From Hippasteria phrygiana (lineage: Eukaryota; Echinodermata; Asteroidea; Valvatida; Goniasteridae): a stretch of DNA of 64,000 bases. Under the pieces are notes generated by a model. It was not told the origin of the DNA. It saw only the letters and a program-made list of their open reading frames with translations, and did no database searches. The stretch covers positions 1-64,000 of the forward strand of contig JAZGUH010000284.1 in assembly GCA_037893225.1 (NCBI GenBank), written 5' to 3'. Below, one piece after another: positions 57,701 to 64,000 of this stretch. Position 1 is the stretch's first letter. Each line of letters begins with the position of its first letter. The position numbers were made by a program, and so were the translations under genes.

Positions 57701-60357
57701 TCTTGAAATTTGGTGTGCCCTTAAACATCATTTTTTTTCAATGTACACTACAGATGGCTTCAGTCACACTTTTAGGTGGCATTTGTGCATTTAAACCAGT
57801 GACACAAAAAACAACAACAACAACAACAACAGGAATAGCAACACATAAAATATTTCCTAATTACCAATCAGTGCATTAGCAGGCTTGATATCTCTATGAA
57901 TTATCCCTTGTCCATGTAGTTCTTGGAGGCCACTCAGGAACCCAATGCACATATTCTTTCTTCCTTCCTCTGTGCGATGTTGAACCGCGAAGGCGATCTG
58001 ACCTTCAATGACCTCCATAATGTTGAATTCACACAGCTCTGATACAAAGTATGTGAAATCGTCGTCTTCCTCTAAACATAATGTATTCAGGACATGTTTA
58101 AAGTTGCAGCCTTGCAGATCTCTCCAGATTTGTTTTTCTTTTCCAACAAGATCAGAGCTCACCCTTTTGACGACAACTGGAAGGTTGTTGAATTTGCCTA
58201 AGAATAGTTTGGAGCCATTGTTGCCGTTAGCTATGACCAGCTGCCGACTGTATGACATTTTTCCAACATGCCTCTTCTGGGCTGCTTCAATCCCGTTCCA
58301 CTTTTGAAGCAGTTGCAGCCATCTTTTCCCCTGGAATGAAAATTCAATGAAGATATTTAACATTCGGCACTATGATGCATCCATGAAAAATAGCAAAAAC
58401 ACTCTTTAGATATTGATTTGGAGGATGGAAGTTAAAACGCGTCGAAGCCATTATTTTTCAGAGCTCTTTCAACCCAGAAGTTGTGAAAGAAGTTGCTTCA
58501 TTTGTTTGTATTAATGCAGGGAATAGTGTTTCCATATTAGGTGTCAGTTCCTTCACAAGAAAGTTAGTGAACGATCAGTGTCTGCAATTTATTTCAAGAT
58601 ACATACCCGGTACTGCTCACAGCTGGGATCCTGATCAACATTCTGGCAAAAGAAAAAAAATGCAAATTGTTTTTAGTACACAGGAACATTTCATTGGATT
58701 TCTGACATATTAGGATATTTGCATCCAACTGACCAAAATAAAAACTATGACAAAGGGAACTGAATAGAAATTGATGAACAACCGCCATGAAAATATTTTT
58801 AACACCCCTTCATTTCAACTAGACAAGTCAGTTGGTTGGCCCTTCCAAACTCCTTTAAGTGAGAAACGTCGTCGTAAAATAATTACACCTGACAAATGGC
58901 TTGCCCAATCAAATTCAGGGACCCGAACAGTCAAAGTTCCTACAACAAACACAAGCATCAATGCTTAACCTGTTGAGCTACTACATATGCAGCACAAGCG
59001 CAATATCATTTTGACGACATAAACAATCTGATAACATCAATTCAAATAATCCTTTTCCCTACCCAGCTATAAAAAGCGGCTGCTGTTTTGTGGAGGAAAC
59101 ATTGTTTTAATCTCTGACGCAAAGCTAAACAAACAATGTCAAATTATTGCTTTACCTTCTTTCTCCAAGGAACATTGTCATCTCCATAATCATATCGGAG
59201 CTCTTGTCCTACAGCAATGTCTAGCAAAGCAAAGAGGCAGAGACATGGAGTCCCGTCCACAGACACAACCTTCATTTGGCAGTTTGCATCTTTCTTTGGT
59301 AAATCGTTTACCATGCGGCAGGCACCATTGGAATTAGTTCCATCAACACTACAAGAAAATATATGGAAAATGCACCACTTCTTAAAAGTATTGTATTATG
59401 TGTATTAATCCCACATATGAAGAGCAAGGCAAACAAATGAGATGACTGCTGAAAAAGGAAGCAGTTATTTTCTCTGTATCTATACTGTCCCGTTGAAAAA
59501 CATTACCACGGGAGGAAGCTTACCCGTGTGAAAGCAGCAGCAAATAAACAAGGTTTAGAAGGATGTGTAAGAGTTTTAGAAACTAAGTAAAGTTTATATT
59601 ATCTTTGCAATTTATATTTGCACTATGCATTGTCAAATTTCACTACTCAACAAGTCTGCAAGGAACAGCATTCTCTAACCAATAGGGCAGGAGAGGGGGG
59701 GGGGGTTCTTTAGGCATGTGCTTATACACATGTACAGTGGGTTTTTTCTATGAACCCCACTATAATTAAAGCTTACCAAAGTGCAATTCCCTTGTCTTGA
59801 AAAAAGAACAAGAAGCTCCCTTTGTCCTCTGAGTAACTGTCATGGCGGTGCTCTCCTTCCGCCTTGGTGGTTACTTCCCCCCGATACTGAAGAAGGAAAT
59901 CGCCCTTTGAAAAATCCTTGGTTGTGAAGGTTCCGCATCCTATCAAAATTATATTTGTACAACTGTTACCCAAAGACCTAGACAGGCTACAACAGCTGAC
60001 AAATCATTCTAGGGAATAACTAATTGCATATAGGATGAACTGCACTTGCATTTTTGTTGTTTGAGTTTCAACATGCAGTTTGAATGAATTAAATTATTAT
60101 AAATGAAATTGTTCGTATTGTTTGAATGTGCCGAGTATATTGTACGTTCAATCAAAAATCAATTTAAATAGCACGGGGAAGCAAATAACACATAAAGAAT
60201 CAGAACGAACAGTGTTCAATTTAGAGGTTTCGATATAAAACTTACCAATTGTATCATTTATGTATCGTACTTCAAAACCCTCATTGTCTTGTTTACTTCT
60301 GCAGACACTGCATGCCTGCTGCAATGGGGTCTGTCTTGCAGTCCTCAAGCGAGGCAT
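49457..60357 (-). CDS. Multi-domain gene: SET, IRE1-like kinase, Ser/Thr repeat, tandem BRCT, tyrosine recombinase (span)
   Basis: Fifteen minus-strand exons. Predicted order: residues 1-156 a KMT5A-type SET domain; 157-168 a microexon linker; 169-452 an IRE1/RNase L-type kinase; 453-766 a 15-residue repeat; 767-975 tandem BRCT; 976-1043 an acidic linker; 1044-1804 zinc fingers, a tyrosine-recombinase domain and a SANT-like tail. All joins from the first exon through the repeat exon agree in phase, as do all joins from BRCT to the end. The join between 55581 and 55422 lacks one base. No stop-plus-poly(A) signal or start separates the two halves, favouring one gene, but two genes remain possible. 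No TIRs or target duplications bracket the locus. Confidence 0.6.
52135..52194 (-). CDS. Short acidic linker exon
   Basis: 20 codons, VSAVSDEESNAGRKETYHDE, between CTCAACTAG and GAG|GTATGC, phase 0 on both sides. It continues the acidic, serine-rich region into the next exon. Confidence 0.6.
52677..52822 (-). CDS. Linker exon after BRCT
   Basis: 48 codons of polar, basic sequence: ESLVDERGRSTTTSPDLAF, KKKQPSSRSTNFATK, SMDVIEE. Acceptor TTATTTGATCAG, donor GAG|GTACAT, phases 2/3 to 0. No domain is recognised. Confidence 0.65.
53241..53351 (-). CDS. BRCT 2, final exon
   Basis: DLYAKYEVPVVTGEWLLDSI then SSYTVQPLQVYSLLFDD. PVVTxEWLLDSI with its invariant Trp is the classic C-terminal BRCT signature, matching BRCA1 PVVTREWVLDSV. 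Donor GATG|GTAAGT, phase 1. Confidence 0.92.
53472..53722. mobile_element. MITE with CAGGGGCCAATTTCATAGA termini, inside a BRCT intron
   Basis: 251 bp, ends CAGGGGCCAATTTCATAGA and TTTATGAAATTGGCCCCTG, inverted over about 27 bp. The interior repeats TTTGCTTAGCATGAAAAT in both orientations, forming an inner palindrome. It lies in the intron between BRCT2 exons at 54004 and 53351. Related to the element at 20807-21067. Confidence 0.88.
54004..54141 (-). CDS. BRCT 2, middle exon
   Basis: The join makes KDDAKYLLSLCGARTLDSVD, then SSSHKRVIIYC, the helix (LxxLVxLCGAxV) and third strand of BRCT2. Donor AATG|GTAAGC, phase 1. Confidence 0.88.
54497..54673 (-). CDS. BRCT 1 end, inter-BRCT linker and BRCT 2 start
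   Basis: The T+GG codon restores the invariant Trp (SYKW). VEMSLRRGFLVKEDNYEVRA parallels the SIKERKMLNEHDFEVRG end of BRCA1 BRCT1. A linker follows (DDQTKGPQQARLCR), then LLQNYEIYVVG opens BRCT2. Donor AAAG|GTACAC, phase 1. Confidence 0.88.
54982..55062 (-). CDS. BRCT 1, second exon
   Basis: The join makes Asp: DDDNIIKAKSLKFFLGVAAG then IWVVSYK. This is very close to the TLKYFLGIAGGKWVVSY core of BRCA1 BRCT1, including the Lys that contacts phosphoserine in BRCA1. Donor AAAT|GTAAGT, phase 1. Confidence 0.9.
55306..55422 (-). CDS. BRCT 1, first exon
   Basis: Acceptor TCTTTCAACAG. In the BRCT frame it reads VLTSLVSSMREQVKKLAQNT, then FRSSTTHVIIDA, matching the first strand, helix and TTHVV strand of BRCA1-type BRCT1. 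The first codon needs one base from the previous exon. The donor is GCAG|GTAATG, phase 1. The other open frame through this exon hits a stop in the next one. Confidence 0.8.
55581..56521 (-). CDS. Repeat exon: 20 units of a 15-residue Ser/Thr-rich motif
   Basis: Acceptor TTCACCTTACACAG, in phase with the kinase. It encodes 313 residues, mostly ASGERPSTSSSTGAR-like units of 45 bp. Three units are 42 bp, so every length change keeps the frame. After the last unit, LSLVTTLLNLDEL runs to TTA|GTAAGT, phase 0. The product should be a disordered, phosphorylatable linker. Reverse-strand and other frames over it are also open because of the unit composition and are not genes. Confidence 0.75.
56640..56868 (-). 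CDS. Kinase exon 3: C-lobe
   Basis: 76 codons from VTGSLIYYILSDGHIPHETT to MICPIEQTRPSIEECITRFK. SDI-Q-V-T-G-S-L-I-Y-Y and RMI-x6-RPS are the alpha-F and alpha-I landmarks. In IRE1 and RNase L this is followed by a KEN ribonuclease domain; here the frame runs straight into the Ser/Thr repeat. Donor AAAG|GTAGGC, phase 1. Confidence 0.85.
57397..57554 (-). CDS. Kinase exon 2: DFG and activation loop
   Basis: Phase join makes LID-TSGNVKIADFGVSR. DFG is intact, then TQTMGTFCWMSVESLPG (APE-equivalent SVE) and KKSSDIQ, ending CAG|GTAATG, phase 0. The activation loop has several Thr and Tyr residues. Confidence 0.88.
57813..57833. repeat. (CAA)n microsatellite
   Basis: A short run of ACA/CAA triplets within the intron just after kinase exon 1 (minus strand). 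Not coding. Confidence 0.8.
57865..58330 (-). CDS. Kinase exon 1: N-lobe and catalytic loop
   Basis: 155 codons, GKRWLQLLQKWNGIEA to NALIG. A glycine-rich stretch (NGNNGSKLFLGKF) precedes the Lys of VVVKRV and the acidic helix EKQIWRDL. DDFTYFVSELCEFNIMEVIE and GIIHRDIKPANALI follow. The DDxFxYFxxELC segment is typical of the IRE1/RNase L kinase clade. The HRD Asp is present. Donor ATTG|GTAATT, phase 1. Confidence 0.88.
58607..58642 (-). CDS. 36-bp microexon linking SET and kinase
   Basis: Twelve codons, NVDQDPSCEQYR, between TTTCTTTGCCAG and CGG|GTATGT, phase 0 on both sides. Its phase fits both the SET exon before it and the kinase exon after it, which is the main evidence that SET and kinase belong to one transcript. 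Confidence 0.65.
59156..59348 (-). CDS. SET domain exon 2: catalytic half
   Basis: A TG+T codon makes Cys: ALCVDGTNSNGACRMVND, then PCLCLFALLDIAVGQELRYD and YGDD. CVD-(x)n-R-x-V-N and the catalytic YDYGD are the second SET core. The usual NHS is ND here, as in KMT5A-like family expansions. The post-SET tail is short (VPWRKK). Donor AAG|GTAAAG, phase 0. Confidence 0.88.
59777..59939 (-). CDS. SET domain exon 1
   Basis: It joins the previous exon in phase (G plus GA). CGTFTTKDFSKGDFLLQYRG is the SAM-binding GxG and first core of SET, followed by EDKGSFLFFFQDKGIAL, as in KMT5A-type H4K20 methyltransferases and their many invertebrate and fish relatives. Donor TTTG|GTAAGC, phase 2. Confidence 0.85.
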
Positions 60358-60370
60358 ATTGGCCGGAACT
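60246..60370 (-). CDS. First recognised exon: pre-SET segment
   Basis: The acceptor is TTCCATTGCAG. The likely start ATG (60355-60357) gives MPRLRTARQTPLQQ, then a C-x-x-C pair (ACSVCRSK), FEVRYINDTIG and a G|GTAAGT donor, phase 1. FEVRYI matches the LEVKYI strand that begins SET domains of the KMT5A-like family. Upstream 5' UTR exons are not visible. The frame is also open for nine codons before this Met, so the start is not certain. Confidence 0.7.
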
Positions 60371-61650
60371 CTGCAATGGAACACACAACTTTTAAGTTTG
60401 GAGTAAGGAGGAAGCTAACATTTTGTGTGATATACTAGATTCTTTATAGTTAACATTTATTCTATTCTTGTTTTTCTTCTTGTTTACATGCATTCTATAA
60501 CTTGGCCAATCAATCAATAAATTAGGGAAAAATTACTATTTTTCTTTATTCCCAGTGGGAAAAATATTAAAAGAGTCACAACAAAAATCAACGCAGTGTA
60601 ATAATTGATTTTTATGCGAATTTAATAAAGGAAATACTGCCATAGTAAATGACAACCATATAGTGATTAAGGGTGTGTGCAATTGAATACTTTACCTAAT
60701 TACAATGGAAGGTTAACTACAAAGATAGAGGTTATGACTAGATAGAGGTTATGATAAAGGTCATTTGGCGGCCTGTTATTGTAAAACATAGGAACAATTA
60801 AAGTGAAAGTCACGTACCACCAATTTGTTTTTGTTATGATTTCAGAGTATAGGGATTAACCTGTATTGCAAATTAGATTATTAAAAAATTTTTGCACGTT
60901 TTCGCTTGTAATACAATACAAGAATGCCGCTTAATTATAATACGGACATCTAAAACATTACTCCTGGGCCCTAACCTCCTTCAGCATGATCAGCAAGTGA
61001 TCATCGAGAGATGTTTCAGTCAGAAAAAAGGAGCCTATATTTTAATTCGTGAGGACCATTGCGTCCCAAACGTGATCCTCAGATTTTCCTTCAGTGGTGA
61101 AATGATAGTATGAAAATATTTATCCGAAAATCGACACGAAATGAGTAGCTTAAAGCAATTTTACACTATCAGAATTATAATAAAGATTCCAACAAGTTAA
61201 ATCTAAATATAGCTTTATTTTCTTGCTGCTTGTGTATACACTTTCCATTTTTATGTATTTATTTGTCAAATTTGTATCGTGACCCAGCGGACCACAATTT
61301 TCTGTGTGACCGTTGTCATGTCGGGGAGCGCAGAACTAGGTTGGTCCACGTGGCCTGCAGTCCACGTACCATGCTTATTATACCATAAATTGTACGTACA
61401 TTTACGTACATGTACATGTACATCTGGCCGTTAATTCAGACTGTTTATGGCAGCTCTTCTTTGCAATGTTTCTTTCAGTTTAGTCAGTCCCGAAAAGTCA
61501 GATATATTTGTAGGGAATGTTAATACCTTTCGATCGAAAAATTACATTACGGCCGGACCCTTTGCCCGATTTCGCCAAATCTGAGGACATCGCTTTCGTG
61601 ACTTTCGGATTGAATTTAAGTAGGCCTATATTAATTTTTCATTCGATTTT
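60371..61650. other. Upstream region of the minus-strand gene
   Basis: About 1.3 kb that should include the promoter and any 5' UTR exon of the SET-first gene. I see no clear core promoter motif, long frame or repeat. ACGTACATGTACATGTACAT near 61400 is a short palindromic run. Confidence 0.4.
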
Positions 61651-61659
61651 TTAAGGTAA

Positions 61660-63540
61660 GGTAACAAAATAACGAATCCTAAGTTAAACAAAAATTATTG
61701 AGGAATATCTTGAAAAATGTGCGCAAACTTTAAGGGGAATACACCTGTATACTGCTCAGCATAAGTGCACACAATAGATACATGATGGAATATGTTCCAA
61801 ATAAAATCTGATTCTTTTTTTATTTAGAAAACAATATTTTGTTGAAGGTCTGGTATGGCAATTTCAATGTATACTGAAGTCCAACACTGCGATAAGAATA
61901 TAATTGCCCCTACAGGTCGCATATCCTATGCCTAGAAATCTGTGTTAAGTGTATGATCTGTCAATGACTTAAAGCTTTGCTCTTGCATCCTGGCACTTGA
62001 CCGCCACCTCTCATAACCCGCGTGACCCTAACGTGGCCCCTGCATGCCATAGGAGTAAGGGCCATGATATCATGAGAATTTACCAGTTTGCTAAAAAAGG
62101 TACAGCCTTATTGTGCCCTTCGAAAAATTCTTTCAGTAAATTTTGGAACTATCTTTTGCACGTCTCAATCTCTAGAAAATAGGTTTTTTTACAGTGTCCT
62201 ATGTGTCGCTGCCATATAACCCTAACTTTATATGGCCGGGGCGTACTATAGTGTTTTCATTCGTTAAGAGCTTGCATGACTTAAATTTGGAGATTTTTCC
62301 ACAATTTCTCGGGCCGCTGTTATCGGAACATGGAAGTTCATTTCTTTCATTACTTTACTCGGATGATTATGATTTTTTAACTATTGTTTTTGAATTGAGT
62401 AAAGCATAACCTGTTGAACTCGTAGTATTTAACAGGCATCAAATCTAAAGCTAACCGTCGTACTCACGGTGAAAATAACATCTAGCGTACAAAGTTGATG
62501 TACCATACGTCTGAACTGTTTGACCACCATTGACTGTATATACCATTAACCACGATCATTAATTATTGGAAAAAATAACCAAGCATTTTAATGGCAAAAT
62601 CTTTGTTTCGCAAGTACATGTAAGTAACAGAATTCACGGGTAATTTTCCTCTTTGCCCGGAGCAAAAACAAATGAGCACACCACTGCAATTTTTTTATTT
62701 GTGACTGCAGAGAATCGGAAAACTTTGGAACAATTAAAACTCGATGAGGAAATGTTTCAAAGGAAATCGGCAATTAATTTTAACCGAAAATCCACTTTTA
62801 TGATGAAGAAAATGGTTATTTTGATGAAGGTGTATTCAAGTTCAATACTGCGGTAGGAATAGGCATTTTCCTTATAACTGCTGAAATGTTTTTAAAGGAA
62901 TAATGGAACACAAATAACGAATATGAAGTTCAACAAAAATTGAGGAACGTCGGTGAAGGGCAAAACCTAATATTGAGGAACGTCTTGAAAAATTTAATTA
63001 AAGGACCTTCAATTACACCACGGTAATTATACTGTTAAGCATAAATGCACACAATGGATATATAATGGGGAATATGTTCCAAATAGTATTTTCAATTATT
63101 TTGATATAGAAAAAGAAACTTATTTTCTTGAAGGTCTGGTATGCCATTTCCCATGTAAACGTCTGGTACTCAAGTTCAACACTGCGGTGGTAATATATAA
63201 CCCCAGGTAACGTTTCCTATGCCTAAAAATATTTGTTTAATGTGTGACCTGTTTATTATTTTTAGCTTTTTTCTTGCATCCTTACTTGATGCCCTTGACC
63301 GGCCACAAGTCACATGACTTTAATGCGACCCTTCTCCATATGCAAAAGGGCCTTGATATCATAAGAATTTACCCCATTGCTAACAATTTGCAGCCTTATT
63401 ACTTCGAAAAATAACTTCTGTAAATTTTGGAACTATCTACAATGCACGTCTCAATTTAAAGAATAATTGTTATTTTTATTTCAAATTTTCCTGTGTGTTG
63501 TCGCCGTATTACTCTGCATTATATTACGGTCGTACATAGC
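61660..63540. repeat. Degenerate direct duplication, about 1.27-kb offset
   Basis: 61660-62230 and 62920-63540 share, in order, GAGGAA(T/C)(A/G)TCTTGAAAAAT, GCACACAAT(A/G)GATA, GAATATGTTCCAAATA, GAAGGTCTGGTATG, AGTTCAACACTGCG-like words, TTCTTGCATCC, TGATATCAT(G/A)AGAATTTACC and AATTTTGGAACTATCT. Divergence is high, so this is an old tandem duplication or two old copies of one repeat. Confidence 0.8.
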
Positions 63541-64000
63541 GAAACCAGCAATATAGCGCTGTTCAGAAAATGCCTCCTAATAATCCGGCAAGTTTTCCGC
63601 CGGAGAATTATAATTTACATAAAATTGTACAATTCATTGGGACCCTGTTCATGTGCGCATTACGCAAGCATTGATATTTGACCAGAATGGTTCGATATTC
63701 TGAGTTAGTCTTGCCTGCTGTCGATGTGGACTATCCGCTTTTCTGGACCTATTAATCGAAGATTTTTAAGTAGAATGGTCTCTTTGCAGTTTGTTACATA
63801 ATCATGATAATAATGAATAGCATAAGTTTGATTGCTGTATTTAGAACGATATGCTTTAATAATTATGCAACATCTCCAAAAATGTACAAATACCAAAGTT
63901 AGGTGGATTTTAAACCCTCCGCATTTCTCCCCTTCTGACTACGGCCCGCGGTGCGTTTTATTTTAGTTTCATTTCATAGCTAAGAACCCGGGCTTAAATT
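63541..64000. other. Window end, no recognised features
   Basis: AT-rich. No coding similarity, no inverted-repeat ends. Confidence 0.4.

Overview
The window looks like nuclear DNA of a marine invertebrate deuterostome. An echinoderm, possibly a sea star, is my best guess, by inference only. The reasons are intron-rich genes with canonical GT/AG splice sites, about 40% GC, a NIT-domain receptor guanylate cyclase (a gene type absent from vertebrates), and a dense mix of Harbinger, Tc1, Penelope, LINE, foldback and MITE-like elements. The MITEs include ones ending in the GGGCCCAATTTCATG / GGGGCCAATTTCATAG termini that I associate with ambulacrarian genomes. I see no bacterial features.

Layout. 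1-9770: a tandem array of a 3,285-bp unit (three copies, the last incomplete), each with a Harbinger transposase fragment and an internal 875-bp TIR element. 10311 to about 32.9 kb, + strand: one gene for a membrane NIT-domain guanylate cyclase in at least nine exons. Its 14.5-kb third intron is packed with repeats: LINE fragments, an array of paired CRE-like palindromes, a DR1-rich 161-bp repeat, MITEs, a 20-bp minisatellite, a RecQ-helicase fragment and a CR1/L2-like LINE. A Tc1 transposase remnant lies near its 3' end. 33.0-49.4 kb: a repeat desert with no recognised host gene, holding a foldback (TU/FB-like) inverted repeat, a Penelope-like reverse transcriptase, a hAT-like MITE with 8-bp target duplication, a (CAAA)n microsatellite and a 43-bp satellite with higher-order structure. 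49.4-60.4 kb, - strand: a set of well-spliced exons that encode, in order, a KMT5A-type SET domain, an IRE1/RNase L-type protein kinase, a 20-copy Ser/Thr-rich 15-residue repeat, tandem BRCA1-type BRCT domains, an acidic linker, two zinc fingers, a tyrosine-recombinase (Crypton-like) domain and a C-terminal SANT-like segment. 60.4-64 kb: non-coding sequence with a degenerate 1.27-kb duplication.

Function. The cyclase should turn an extracellular small-molecule signal (NO/nitrite-type in characterised NIT-GCs) into cGMP. The - strand locus combines chromatin methylation, kinase, phosphopeptide-reading and DNA-recombinase modules. Splice phases agree at every join within the SET-kinase-repeat block and within the BRCT-recombinase block. 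The single join between the two blocks is off by one base, so it is either one protein of about 1,800 residues with a one-base sequence problem or two abutting genes. This is the most unusual object in the window.
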